A stretch of DNA of 58,917 bases, taken from contig CANRIK010000011.1 in assembly GCA_947630705.1 (NCBI GenBank), forward strand, positions 1 to 58,917, read 5' to 3'. Origin of the DNA: an uncultured Clostridia bacterium (GTDB lineage Bacteria; Bacillota; Clostridia; Christensenellales; Borkfalkiaceae). How positions within the stretch are numbered: the stretch's first letter is position 1; each line of letters begins with the position of its first letter. The notes under the pieces are model-generated. The model made no database searches and was not told the DNA's origin. It saw only the letters and a program-made list of their open reading frames with translations. Positions 10,115 through 19,467 of this stretch are shown piece by piece. The position numbers and the translations under genes are program-made.

Positions 10115-10354
10115 ATGATTTTAAGGAGAAATTTAACAGATAAAATTTCAAATTGTATTTAAATATTCAATTTTAGCGTAAAAACGCAAAACAAATTATA
10201 ACGAATTGAAGTGGCGACGTAGTGAAAAAATATCGGAACGGATCGAATCAAAACCAAATAAGTATAACGCAAACCATGTCAACGTTTCGGTTGACTGCCT
10301 TTCGAGTTTTGAGGACGAGACGGGCGCAAAAGTAAAATTAAGTGGAAAAGATAA
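10115..10354. other. Intergenic stretch without a recognised gene
   Basis: About 240 AT-rich bases lie between the rpsO promoter and the hemZ terminator. Only short frames exist, for example a 19-codon plus-strand frame near 10278 without a ribosome binding site. No clear RNA gene or repeat was seen. Confidence 0.5.
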
Positions 10355-10386
10355 AATATAAGAGCACGGTTGATTAAACGTGCTCT
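10355..10386 (-). terminator. Terminator after hemZ
   Basis: AGAGCACG at 10361-10368 pairs with CGTGCTCT at 10379-10386 around a 10-base loop and is followed on the minus strand by TTATATTTTAT. It ends the recJ-rel-MBL-hemZ run. Confidence 0.75.
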
Positions 10387-10407
10387 AATGCCATACGTAT
10401 AATGAAA

Positions 10408-11766
10408 TCATTTAAATAACTCAATACGTTTTGAGATTATGGAGTCTATTTTGGAGAGATATGTCGGAATATCTTTGGGTGTTGCGTATCGCTCTATCCT
10501 CTCTTCTTTTGCAAAGACACGCTTGGATATGGCGTTGGCTCCGACCGCAATATTATCGGCAAATTCCTCCATAACGTCTATATTATAAAGGCATGCCTTA
10601 CCGTGCTTGCACCATCCTACGTTTTCATACCCTCCGGCCTGATATTTTTGCCTGTAAAGATAATACGGTTCATAGCCGGCAGTTGTGAGCAATCGCCTTG
10701 AAACGGAAATCATCTCTTCGATTCCGTTTACATGCAATCTCTTTAAATTTTCTTTCAATTTTGCCCCGGATTTAAGAGACAGAGTATGCACTGTTATATT
10801 TGTAGGATCAAGCGATATGGCTTTTTCGACAGACTTCTGAAAATCCGAGTAGGTTTCGTCGGCAAGTCCGGCTATCAGATCGACATTTATATCAAAGCCG
10901 TATGCGGCGGCTTCGGCGTAAGCGTGAAGAGTCTGCTCGCACGTATGCTTTCTGCCTATCGCCTTCAACGTATCGTCGTTGAAGCTCTGTGGATTGACGC
11001 AAATGCGATTCACTCCGTAACGCTTGGAAAGTTCGAGCTTTTCCGGCGTAAAAACGTCTGGTCTGCCGGCTTCAACGGTATATTCCGCATCGTCTTTCAC
11101 GACAGCGGCTACCGCCTCGTAAATGCGGCGAAGATATTCATTCTCCAAAACAAACGGAGTTCCTCCGCCTATATACACGGAACTGACTCCTTTTACAAGA
11201 GGCTCGATACTTTCGATTTCACGTACAAGACAGTCAACGTATTTTTCTATGTACTGCTTTGTTTTATCTACGGGAGCCGTTATAAAAGAGCAATAATCAC
11301 ATTTCGTGGGACAAAAGGGTATGCTTATATAGAGAGATTTGCCGCCGCTGCATACGCCGTTTTGCACTTGAAGAATCTTTTCGACAAGAGCGATGTTTTC
11401 CTTCGACACGCAAAGTTTTTCAAACAGCTCTTTAAAATCGCGGCCGGAGGCCTTCTCCATATAGGCGAGTTTAGTCGGTCTTATACCCGTAAGCGCTCCC
11501 CAGGGGAGATTTATACCTTTAATTTCCGAAAGAACCTTATAGAACGCCAACTTTGCAAAACGTTTTGCATAGCGTTTGAATTCAATATCGTCCGCAGGGT
11601 CAAATTTGTCCTCAAAATCAAAAAATCGAACCCCATATTGTATTGAATTGAAAAATTTGCCGCCGGAATACGAGAAATAATGAGTGAACTCCTCCTCTTC
11701 CATATCGAAAGCTCGGAGCACATCCATTATCTCCGGACGCAAATATTCGCTGTTTGTATTCAACAT
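10408..11766 (-). CDS. hemZ: HemZ-type oxygen-independent coproporphyrinogen dehydrogenase (radical SAM)
   Basis: This is a radical SAM enzyme of the HemN/HemZ group, whose best known members decarboxylate coproporphyrinogen III without oxygen. The 452-residue protein has an N-terminal HemZ extension and then the 4Fe-4S motif FCPTKCDYC with cysteines at 152, 156 and 159, followed by the GGGTP SAM-binding motif. It closes a run of recJ, rel and a metallo-hydrolase with a 3-base gap, an arrangement common in Clostridia. HemZ-like proteins are not always true heme enzymes, since some relatives are heme chaperones or methyltransferases, and no other heme genes are in view. Confidence 0.85.
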   Translation of the reverse strand: MLNTNSEYLRPEIMDVLRAFDMEEEEFTHYFSYSGGKFFNSIQYGVRFFDFEDKFDPADDIEFKRYAKRFAKLAFYKVLSEIKGINLPWGALTGIRPTKLAYMEKASGRDFKELFEKLCVSKENIALVEKILQVQNGVCSGGKSLYISIPFCPTKCDYCSFITAPVDKTKQYIEKYVDCLVREIESIEPLVKGVSSVYIGGGTPFVLENEYLRRIYEAVAAVVKDDAEYTVEAGRPDVFTPEKLELSKRYGVNRICVNPQSFNDDTLKAIGRKHTCEQTLHAYAEAAAYGFDINVDLIAGLADETYSDFQKSVEKAISLDPTNITVHTLSLKSGAKLKENLKRLHVNGIEEMISVSRRLLTTAGYEPYYLYRQKYQAGGYENVGWCKHGKACLYNIDVMEEFADNIAVGANAISKRVFAKEERIERYATPKDIPTYLSKIDSIISKRIELFK

Positions 11767-11769
11767 TTT

Positions 11770-12372
11770 CTACCTTACGTATGGATTGAATTTACGTTCG
11801 AAATTCAAATCTGTATCTTCGCCGTGACCTGTATACACCTTGTAATTCCCCGACAAAGAGAAAAGTTTTTTAACGCTATCCGTTATTTTACGCCAGTCTC
11901 CGGTCGGCAAATCGGTTCTGCCGACGCTGCCGCGAAAAAGGGTATCGCCGGAAAAAAGAAAATCTTCCGTCACATAACACATACTGCCCTCGGTGTGTCC
12001 GGCAGTATGCAATGCAGTAAATTGTATTCCGCATAGAGTAAACTTCTCTCCGCCCTTTAAAACGCGTGAAATTTTAAACGACGGAATATAAACTCCGCCG
12101 AAGATTTCCCTGTTTTCTGGACTGAAAATAAAATCTTTTTCTTTCTCTCCGCATATAATCTCGGCTCCCGATTCATATAACCTGCCGCACATACCCACAT
12201 GGTCGAAGTGTCCGTGAGTAAGCAACACGCTTCGGCAGGATAAATTCTCCCGTTCGAGCGCGTCAATCAATTCGCCAGACGACGGGTCGATTACTACGGC
12301 CGTTTTATCGTCAGCGGTAATTATATACGAATTGCTTTCAAAGCCTTTCGGCTCGATTTTAATTATTCTCAT
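11770..12372 (-). CDS. Metallo-beta-lactamase-fold hydrolase (YqgX/GloB-like)
   Basis: The 200-residue protein has the dinuclear metal motif THGHFDHVG with ligands H53, H55, D57 and H58, followed by HTAGHTEGS and the late SGDTLFRGSVGRTD motif. These are the marks of the glyoxalase II-like branch of the fold. Members hydrolyse thioesters or related substrates, and the substrate is not determined here. The ATG overlaps the rel stop in TGATG, so it is translationally coupled. An alternative TTG lies one codon upstream. The rel-MBL-hemZ order is widely conserved in Clostridia, but this does not explain its role. Confidence 0.85.
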   Translation of the reverse strand: MRIIKIEPKGFESNSYIITADDKTAVVIDPSSGELIDALERENLSCRSVLLTHGHFDHVGMCGRLYESGAEIICGEKEKDFIFSPENREIFGGVYIPSFKISRVLKGGEKFTLCGIQFTALHTAGHTEGSMCYVTEDFLFSGDTLFRGSVGRTDLPTGDWRKITDSVKKLFSLSGNYKVYTGHGEDTDLNFERKFNPYVR

Positions 12373-14501
12373 CAATTATTTGTTCTGTAAACCTCTATAA
12401 TACGGTTGTCGCGCTTCAAACGATTCATAAGAAGGTCAATATCAGAGCGCTTATTCAAAGTTACCTTTATATCGAACTCCGCTTGTTTTTCCTTATTTAT
12501 TCTGCCCACGATATTTGTCATGGATAGTTGCATGGCGGAAATTTCCGCCGTGACGTACGCGATTATACCCGTGTCGTTGGTGGCGATTATTTTTATGCCG
12601 GCTATAAATTCAGACTTGAAATCACCCGTCCACTGCGCGGGTTGAAGCCGTTCTGGTTCGAGTCCGCGCAAATTCGGACAGTCGCAGCGGTGTACAATTA
12701 CTCCTCTGCCGCGCGATATAAAGCCCACTATCTCGTCGCCCGGGACAGGATTGCAGCAGTTTGCAAGACTGACCACAAGTCCGGAAACTCCCTTTACAAT
12801 GACGCTTCCGGCAGGAGTATAGCGGAGCTTTGTTCCGTCGAGCGCCGAAGCGGCTTTGGGCATTTCCTTTTTGTAATAATCTATAAGTTTTACTATTACC
12901 GCGTTTACGCTGACCGCGCCGTAACCTACCGACGCCATCATTTCGTCAACCGAAGCGAAAACCATTTTATTGGAGAGCTTTTTGAAGGAATTCTCCGTGA
13001 GAATATCGCCGAGAGCGTAGCCTCTGCGCTTGGCCTCCGCTTCAAGCATGGTCCTGCCCGTGCGGACGTTCTCCTCCTTCATCTCACGTTTGAAAAACTG
13101 CCTTATTTTAGCCCTTGCGGAGCCGGATTTTACAAATTTAAGCCAATCCCACGAGGGCCCCTTACTGTTAGACTGTGTAAGGATTTCCACTATATCGCCG
13201 GTAGTAAGCGTTGCCGTCAAGGGAACTATTTTGCCGTTTACCTTTGCACCGACGCACTTGTTTCCCACTTCGGAATGTATGGCATAAGCAAAATCCACAG
13301 GAGTTGCGCCGAGCGGAAGCGAAATAACTTTGCCCTTTGGCGTAAAGACAAGCAGTTCGTTGTCGTACAGATCGTTTTTGAGACTGTCGACAAATTCCTT
13401 GCTCTCGCCCATGCTGCCCTGCCAATTCATTACGTCGCGAATCCAGCTCAAACGGTCGTCAAAATCCGTTTTGCTGGTCTTTTGCTCCTTGTACATCCAG
13501 TGGGCGGCAATACCGTATTCGGCCGTCTTGTGCATTTCTACGGTACGTATCTGTATTTCGAAAAACTGACCGAAATTTGTTACGACTGTGGTGTGCAGAG
13601 ACTGATACATATTGCGTTTGGGAGTTGCAATATAGTCCTTTATTCGCCCGGGAACGGGCTTCCATTTATTGTGTATTTTTCCGAGAATTTCATAGCACTC
13701 TATTTCGGTATCCACAATGACTCTGACGGCGGTTATATCGTAAATCTGATCCAACGTCTTATTCTGCGTCTTCATTTTACGGTATATCGAATAAAAATGC
13801 TTCGGCCGACCTATTACTTCGCCACGGATATTGCTCTCTTTTAAAATTTCCTTTATCTCATTTACCACCGAATCCACGAACTCGCGGCGTTCATTTAATT
13901 CCTGATGGATATTCGTTACGAGAAACTCATATGCTTCGGGGTCGAGATATTTCAGGCATAAATCTTCGAGTTCGCATTTTATTTGCGAAATGCCGAGCCT
14001 CCCGGCAATGGGTGCAAAAATTTCAAGAGTTTCCTTTGCAATACGTTGTTGGCGTTCGTTTGAAAGAAAATTCAAAGAACGCATATTATGGAGCCTATCG
14101 GCAAGTTTTATTATTATAACGCGGACGTCGTTTGCCATGGCCACAAAGATTTTGCGGAAATTCTCGGCGTCCTCTTCTTCATGAGAATGATAATTGATTT
14201 TGTCAAGTTTTGTGACGCCCTCTACAAGCGTCATTATTTCGTTGCCGAAACGGGAACGAATATCCTCGTCCGTTGCCGGAGTATCTTCGATGACGTCGTG
14301 CAAAAACGCCGCGGCAACCGTGGGATAATCCAAACCGAGATCGATAAGAATTTCCGCCACTGCGCAGGGGTGAGTAAAATAGGGCTCTCCGGAAGCGCGC
14401 TTCTGCCCTCTATGCATAAGTTCGGCATAGTTATATGCGGACAACAATAACTGTTGCTCGTCGCCGTTGAATTTGCTGTGTATCTTATCAAGAACTGTCA
14501 T
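12372..14501 (-). CDS. relA: Bifunctional (p)ppGpp synthetase/hydrolase RelA/SpoT
   Basis: This is the long RSH enzyme that makes (p)ppGpp on starved ribosomes and hydrolyses it otherwise. At 709 residues all domains are present: a hydrolase domain with HD at 68-69 and ED at 72-73, the synthetase domain (GRPKHFYSIYRKM, MYQSLHTTV), a TGS domain near residues 390-450, the conserved cysteine-containing helical/zinc region (LANCCNPVPGDEI...HRCDCPNL) and a C-terminal ACT domain. The hydrolase motif is intact, so it is probably bifunctional. Its ATG overlaps the recJ stop (ATGA). The usual apt gene between recJ and rel is absent. Confidence 0.96.
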   Translation of the reverse strand: MTVLDKIHSKFNGDEQQLLLSAYNYAELMHRGQKRASGEPYFTHPCAVAEILIDLGLDYPTVAAAFLHDVIEDTPATDEDIRSRFGNEIMTLVEGVTKLDKINYHSHEEEDAENFRKIFVAMANDVRVIIIKLADRLHNMRSLNFLSNERQQRIAKETLEIFAPIAGRLGISQIKCELEDLCLKYLDPEAYEFLVTNIHQELNERREFVDSVVNEIKEILKESNIRGEVIGRPKHFYSIYRKMKTQNKTLDQIYDITAVRVIVDTEIECYEILGKIHNKWKPVPGRIKDYIATPKRNMYQSLHTTVVTNFGQFFEIQIRTVEMHKTAEYGIAAHWMYKEQKTSKTDFDDRLSWIRDVMNWQGSMGESKEFVDSLKNDLYDNELLVFTPKGKVISLPLGATPVDFAYAIHSEVGNKCVGAKVNGKIVPLTATLTTGDIVEILTQSNSKGPSWDWLKFVKSGSARAKIRQFFKREMKEENVRTGRTMLEAEAKRRGYALGDILTENSFKKLSNKMVFASVDEMMASVGYGAVSVNAVIVKLIDYYKKEMPKAASALDGTKLRYTPAGSVIVKGVSGLVVSLANCCNPVPGDEIVGFISRGRGVIVHRCDCPNLRGLEPERLQPAQWTGDFKSEFIAGIKIIATNDTGIIAYVTAEISAMQLSMTNIVGRINKEKQAEFDIKVTLNKRSDIDLLMNRLKRDNRIIEVYRTNN

Positions 14502-16807
14502 TTATGCGCCTCCGACAAAATTGCGCGCACTCTGTTGTATAATGGAGATTTTACCAAATCGGTTTTTATTCCTCTGTATATCGTAAGACTGCCGCTCTCG
14601 AAAGAAATCAATCCCAATTCAATAAATACGTTCAATGCAAAAGCCGTCTGAACGACCGAAAATCCCAAAGAATTATATTTTGCGACCTCTGCCGCGCTTG
14701 ACCCTCGGATATTGTTTACATTTGCGCAAAGAGCCGCAAAGATTTTAAGAAGGCTCTCGCGGTCGGCGGACAGCGAATATATATACGAGGGAATTTTACC
14801 GTCGCTGCAAACGTAAACTTCCGCTCCCGACAGTCCGGACAAGGCGTCGGAATGATTCTGAATAAATATTATCCGATTATAGCCGCTCAAATCGGCGTCT
14901 GGCTGCGGAGATACTAAAATAACGGAAGCAAAATTTCTGGTTGAAGGGACAAATAAATCGACGTTCAACTTATCCGAATTAGCAAACTCCTCCACCGCTT
15001 CGTATTCGTTTGCGATAAAGAGCGTTCCGAAATCCGGGCACTCCGCCATCTCCCTCTCTATTTGTTCTTTTGATATGGGTTTGCATTGATTATTACCGTA
15101 AATCAGAGAACATACGCCGTTTAAAGCTATTTCTTCGGATGCGAATCTGCCGGCTGTTCTGTCGTAAATAATATCTCTTACAAAACCTTTTACATATTCC
15201 TTGCCACGGAAAGTGGAAACATTGTATTCGAAAATCAGCTTTTTGGGAGCGCCGCTTTCCACAAGCGCGGAAAATTTACCGCCGCCGAAAAACATAAGTT
15301 CTATCCTCTCATCCTTTATAGACAGGTGATTGGATTGCGATTTTCCGGAACGAACGTCAGCCGCCCCTTCTTCAAGCATGAATACAGGACGTTTGTTCCC
15401 TACGCCGAAAGGTTCGAGCATTTCGAGTTCCTTTGCAAAAACGGGGGATAAATCGCCTTTGAGAACGCCGCTTATCCTTACGGTAGGTATAAAATCTTCC
15501 TCCGAATATTTTTCGGACATATATCTGTTCAGCGAAGTTTTGAGCGCCTCGAAATCTTCCTTCCTTACGTTTACTCCGGCAGCCTGCGAATGTCCTCCGA
15601 ATTCAGAAATATATTCCTCGCACGCTTTCAGAGCCTCGAAAATATTGACGTTTTCAACCGAACGGGCAGAGCCGCGGAGCATGTCTCCGTGGCGGACAAA
15701 GAGTATTACCGGACGTGCGAACTCGTCGGCGAGACGGGCGGCAACTATGCCCACGAATCCGGAATTCCAATCCTCTCCGGCAAGAATTATAATTTTACCC
15801 GTTACTCCCTCTTCTATAAGCATTTGACGAGCGGAAGCATATAACTCGTCGCAACACCTTTGTCTCTCCATATTATAGGAAGTAAGTTTCGAAGCAAGCT
15901 CGAAAACGACATTTTCATCCGTCTCGTTAAACAAATCGAGCGCAGATCTTGCGTCTCCCATTCTTCCAGCAGCATTGATTTTCGGGGCAATGGAGAATGC
16001 AAGCGTCTGCGAATTGGCCGCTCCCTCCGATTTGTAAAACTGCGAATAACAGGGGCGAGGTTCGGAATTTATAAGTTTCAACCCCTCGTAAACTATGTCG
16101 CGATTCTCTCCCGTGAGCGGAACGCTGTCCGCCACGGTAGCAATAGCCGCAAAATCAAGATATTTATAAGCCTCTTTATCCAATAATGCGCAGGCCACTT
16201 TAAAAGCCACTCCCGCGCCGCAAAGATTGTCGTAAATATAGCCGTCGTTGAACTTGGGATTAATGCAAATGCAGTCCGGCAGAATCTCCGGGAGCTCGTG
16301 ATGGTCGGTCACTATGACCTCCGCGCCTTGCTCCTTTATGTATTCAACTTCGTCGTGACAGGAAATACCGCAGTCTACCGTAATTATCAACTGGGGAAAA
16401 TATTCCTCAAAAAGATTATCTATAAGCTCTGCGGAGAGCCCGTAACCGTTGCGGCGCTCGGGTATACACATTATGGGTTCGATTCCGAAATCTTTCAATG
16501 CCTTCCCCATAATCGTGCATGCGCACACGCCGTCGGCGTCGTAATCGCCGTATACGACTACGCACCACTCCTCGTCGCGCGCACGCGTTATGAGTTCAAC
16601 GGTCTCCCTCATTCCACCCATTTTAAACGGCGAAATAAAATGCCTTTCGGAAGGATGGAGAAACCTATCTATGCTCTCCCTGTCCGTGAAACCTCTGCCA
16701 TAGAGAATTTTAACCGTATCGGGGCACAAATTACATTCGGCCGCAAGGTTCCCTATTATATTAAGTTGTTGCGACGTAAATTCGTACTCCGGTAAAATTC
16801 TTTTCAT
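14498..16807 (-). CDS. recJ: Single-stranded-DNA-specific exonuclease RecJ
   Basis: RecJ is a 5'-3' single-strand DNA exonuclease used in recombination and repair. The DHH phosphoesterase core shows VYGDYDADGVCA and TDHHELPE, and a DHHA1 segment follows with GGHSQAAGVN. I chose the ATG giving MKRILPEYEF. A longer start four codons upstream would begin right against the secF terminator, and neither start has a strong SD. The 769-residue length includes the C-terminal extension seen in Firmicute RecJ. It heads the recJ-rel-MBL-hemZ run, and a terminator separates it from secF. Confidence 0.94.
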   Translation of the reverse strand: MKRILPEYEFTSQQLNIIGNLAAECNLCPDTVKILYGRGFTDRESIDRFLHPSERHFISPFKMGGMRETVELITRARDEEWCVVVYGDYDADGVCACTIMGKALKDFGIEPIMCIPERRNGYGLSAELIDNLFEEYFPQLIITVDCGISCHDEVEYIKEQGAEVIVTDHHELPEILPDCICINPKFNDGYIYDNLCGAGVAFKVACALLDKEAYKYLDFAAIATVADSVPLTGENRDIVYEGLKLINSEPRPCYSQFYKSEGAANSQTLAFSIAPKINAAGRMGDARSALDLFNETDENVVFELASKLTSYNMERQRCCDELYASARQMLIEEGVTGKIIILAGEDWNSGFVGIVAARLADEFARPVILFVRHGDMLRGSARSVENVNIFEALKACEEYISEFGGHSQAAGVNVRKEDFEALKTSLNRYMSEKYSEEDFIPTVRISGVLKGDLSPVFAKELEMLEPFGVGNKRPVFMLEEGAADVRSGKSQSNHLSIKDERIELMFFGGGKFSALVESGAPKKLIFEYNVSTFRGKEYVKGFVRDIIYDRTAGRFASEEIALNGVCSLIYGNNQCKPISKEQIEREMAECPDFGTLFIANEYEAVEEFANSDKLNVDLFVPSTRNFASVILVSPQPDADLSGYNRIIFIQNHSDALSGLSGAEVYVCSDGKIPSYIYSLSADRESLLKIFAALCANVNNIRGSSAAEVAKYNSLGFSVVQTAFALNVFIELGLISFESGSLTIYRGIKTDLVKSPLYNRVRAILSEAHK

Positions 16808-16819
16808 AACAAAAGACAA

Positions 16820-16841
16820 AAAGGCGGGTTGCCCCGCCTTT
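16820..16841 (-). terminator. Terminator after secF
   Basis: AAAGGCGGG at 16820-16828 pairs with CCCGCCTTT at 16833-16841 and is followed on the minus strand by further T residues. It lies between secF and recJ and almost touches the recJ start. Confidence 0.8.
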
Positions 16842-16852
16842 AAAGTTTAAGG

Positions 16853-17845
16853 TTAGTCGCCCTTCTTCAAAGAGGGTGCCGAAATTTTATAGCCTGCTTT
16901 TTTGATTGACAGGTATATTGCAGGAGCGAACAGCAGGTCTCCGTACACCGTGACCGCCAGCCCCAGAAGCGCCGCCAGCGACGGCACAAGCGCAGTTACA
17001 AACGACATGGAACTGATTGCTGTAATCGCAAAGAACAGAATCGCTGTTATAGCCACAAATACCGGAAGCGCAACATTCATTTTCAATGTTTGCTTCGCGC
17101 CGGAATATACGACGTTTTCGATTGGCAAATTTTCATTCGCCGAATCTTTTTTGCTGCGCTTGACTTTTTCGAGAGTAAAGGTTACTCCGATTGCGGTAAC
17201 GAGAGTTATAAGCACCGCAATAACAATGGCCGTCGAATCGACGGGAACACGGCAAATGGCAAGCAATGCCGCATACAACGCGAGGTTATGCAAATCTACG
17301 GCGATTGCCGCAAAAGCCGCGGAAAATCTCAAACGTATCATCGTATATATAAGTTGAGCAACCACTATAACCGTAAGCGCTACGGCAGCTCTCCAAAGCG
17401 AAAATCCTTCGCCGAGCACACCCACTTCTTCTCGGCAAACTGCCTTTGTCTTGGGGGTATCTTCAAATGCGGACACGCTTTCGGCAATTTTGCCGTTTAT
17501 GCTCTCAACGGCTTTGTCAAGAGCCGCGCTGTCGGTATTCAAATCAAATCTGTATCTCAAAACTCCGTTTCCGCTATTCTTTGCCGAATCTTCGGTTTGA
17601 GCGTAATAGCTCACATTCTCGGCGGCAAAAGCCTCGTCGCAAATAGTTTTGAGATCGAAATCGTCGCCGACGCCGTTTACTTCGACAACCGAATAAGCAA
17701 CCGTGACAGAACGATATCCGGAAAACTCACCGCCGTAATTGAAAAATCCGCCGACAACAAAATGCAAAACCGTTCCTATTACCATTCCGATAACGATAAG
17801 AGCGCATGAAATTATATAAACTATGCGAAGATTTAACTTATTCAT
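16853..17845 (-). CDS. secF: Protein translocase subunit SecF
   Basis: SecF pairs with SecD in the membrane to drive late steps of protein export using the proton gradient. I start it at ATG 17845 (MNKLNLRIVY), which has GGAGG at ideal spacing and overlaps the secD stop by 8 bases. A longer open frame upstream lies inside secD. The 330 residues show one N-terminal helix, a periplasmic-type domain and five C-terminal helices. Conserved features such as the glycine-rich segment are weak, so this is a divergent member. The context secD-secF makes the call firm. Confidence 0.9.
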   Translation of the reverse strand: MNKLNLRIVYIISCALIVIGMVIGTVLHFVVGGFFNYGGEFSGYRSVTVAYSVVEVNGVGDDFDLKTICDEAFAAENVSYYAQTEDSAKNSGNGVLRYRFDLNTDSAALDKAVESINGKIAESVSAFEDTPKTKAVCREEVGVLGEGFSLWRAAVALTVIVVAQLIYTMIRLRFSAAFAAIAVDLHNLALYAALLAICRVPVDSTAIVIAVLITLVTAIGVTFTLEKVKRSKKDSANENLPIENVVYSGAKQTLKMNVALPVFVAITAILFFAITAISSMSFVTALVPSLAALLGLAVTVYGDLLFAPAIYLSIKKAGYKISAPSLKKGD

Positions 17846-19376
17846 CGTCTTCCACCTCCCTCGCAAAGCCGCAGAAGGCAAATTTGTTTTTCGACGGCGA
17901 CGAAAGAACATACCACATAAATCTTGTAAACCAATAAAGAATGAACGAAGCCACCGAGCCGATAAGGAAAATCAGACCGCAGGCGGCGAGTTCGCCAACG
18001 CCGACAAGCGACATTATGATTGACGCGACAATCATTATCACGTGTATGTCTATTACGCAAAGCATGGATTTTTTATATCCGAGTTTAACAGCCGCGCCGA
18101 TAGTTCTGCCGAGAGCCGTTTCTCCCCTTACCGCTTCGAACGTAAAGAAATTCGCAAACGACAAGAGCAGAAACCCTATAATAGCGGTAAATATTCCGCT
18201 GACGGTAAGCTCTATTCCTATCAAGAATATCGCGGTTGTCAAGGCAATGGCATAAGTCAAAACCATTATTGCGTTTACAAGTCCGAGTTTTTTATATTTA
18301 ATAACAGGTAAAAACGCGGCGGCAAGAACGATTATCAACGCGAACACGGCAACGTATACCGCGAAATGAGCACCGGTTACAGGCGTTGCCGTAACAAGCG
18401 ACACGCTGTTTTCGTCGTTGTACTTGTTTGCAAGCATCTTGCCGTGCGCCACGGAATTGATAAGAATCGCATAGTCTTCGGCATAGTCGCGCGACGTAGC
18501 GTCAAAATAAATGGTCTTTTCGATTGCTTCGCCCATAGTGAACGTGAGCTGGATATTCGTATCTCCGACAAAGAGATACGCGCTCGAACTGTCGTCATCG
18601 TCCGACGAAGCAGTAAGGATATCGTTTATGGTGTCATATCCCTCGTCGGTCAGATTTATCTGGACGGCGTTGGCGCCGCTTCTCGAAAGAACCGACGCGC
18701 CGGCAATAAAGCTGTTGAATTTATGGGGATTGTTTTTGTCCAATTCCTTATAAAGAGCGTTGTTATCTTCATAAGTTTCACCGGAACGCAAACTCAATTC
18801 GCCGTCGAGCGAAAGAGAGCTCATTGTATGACTAATTACGCTCAACGCACTCGAACGGGCGGCGGAATCATTACCTTTATACGCCGCATAAGTCAATCCG
18901 GAAGGCACTCCGACTTTGATGATATAGTCATCTACAACGGAAACGGAATATGAAGTATAGCCTTTTTCTGCAAATCTTTCCGAAATTATCTGCGCGTCGG
19001 CTTTGATTGAAGCAATAAAAGCCTCGCGAGCGTCATTCTCGGTTCCGTTTACCGTATCGTACAGCCTGTCCTTTTCGACATACAGACCGGATTCCTCAAT
19101 CAACTCGTATTTATCCGCGTATTCTTTGATCTTATCTTCGTCGGCACCGTAAATTTCGCGTTCATACTGCGATTCGGTCAAAACGCCCGACGGATAAAAC
19201 ATCATGGAAGATTCGCCGGTAAATTCACTTCCGAGAGGTATGCTCGAAATAAACGAATTATATCTGTTTACACCGTTTGAACCCGGTAAATCGCACGATA
19301 TTGTGGCAAAAAGCGTCAACACAATGATTGACGCCAACAACAGCGCAGTTATTATCGCCGATTTAACTTTGCCCAT
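17838..19376 (-). CDS. secD: Protein translocase subunit SecD
   Basis: SecD is the large partner of SecF in the accessory export complex. The 512-residue protein has an N-terminal hydrophobic helix (residues 7-27), a long extracytoplasmic domain and a C-terminal bundle of about five helices from residue ~345 (GAHFAVYVAVFALIIVLAA). Sequence conservation to well-studied SecD is low in the first domain, and the usual GLDLxGG motif near the start is not evident, only IPLGSEFTG. AAAGGAG precedes the ATG. The yajC-...-secD-secF order supports the assignment. The function of the reduced motif is unknown. Confidence 0.88.
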   Translation of the reverse strand: MGKVKSAIITALLLASIIVLTLFATISCDLPGSNGVNRYNSFISSIPLGSEFTGESSMMFYPSGVLTESQYEREIYGADEDKIKEYADKYELIEESGLYVEKDRLYDTVNGTENDAREAFIASIKADAQIISERFAEKGYTSYSVSVVDDYIIKVGVPSGLTYAAYKGNDSAARSSALSVISHTMSSLSLDGELSLRSGETYEDNNALYKELDKNNPHKFNSFIAGASVLSRSGANAVQINLTDEGYDTINDILTASSDDDDSSSAYLFVGDTNIQLTFTMGEAIEKTIYFDATSRDYAEDYAILINSVAHGKMLANKYNDENSVSLVTATPVTGAHFAVYVAVFALIIVLAAAFLPVIKYKKLGLVNAIMVLTYAIALTTAIFLIGIELTVSGIFTAIIGFLLLSFANFFTFEAVRGETALGRTIGAAVKLGYKKSMLCVIDIHVIMIVASIIMSLVGVGELAACGLIFLIGSVASFILYWFTRFMWYVLSSPSKNKFAFCGFAREVEDDE

Positions 19377-19428
19377 CGTATATCTCCTTTAATATTGAAC
19401 AAAAACAAAATCTAACTACTATATTATA

Positions 19429-19464
19429 TAGAAAAAAAACTATGCCGTCAATAAATTTTTGACG
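19429..19464 (-). terminator. Terminator after the SCIFF maturase
   Basis: On the minus strand CGTCAA (19464-19459) pairs with TTGACG (19451-19446) and, after six bases, is followed by eight T residues. It sits 4 bases past the maturase stop, before secD. Confidence 0.7.
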
Positions 19465-19467
19465 TTA

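Noticed and set aside
12528-13844. A 438-residue plus-strand frame across rel
   Set aside because: It is fully antisense to a conserved enzyme and resembles no protein.
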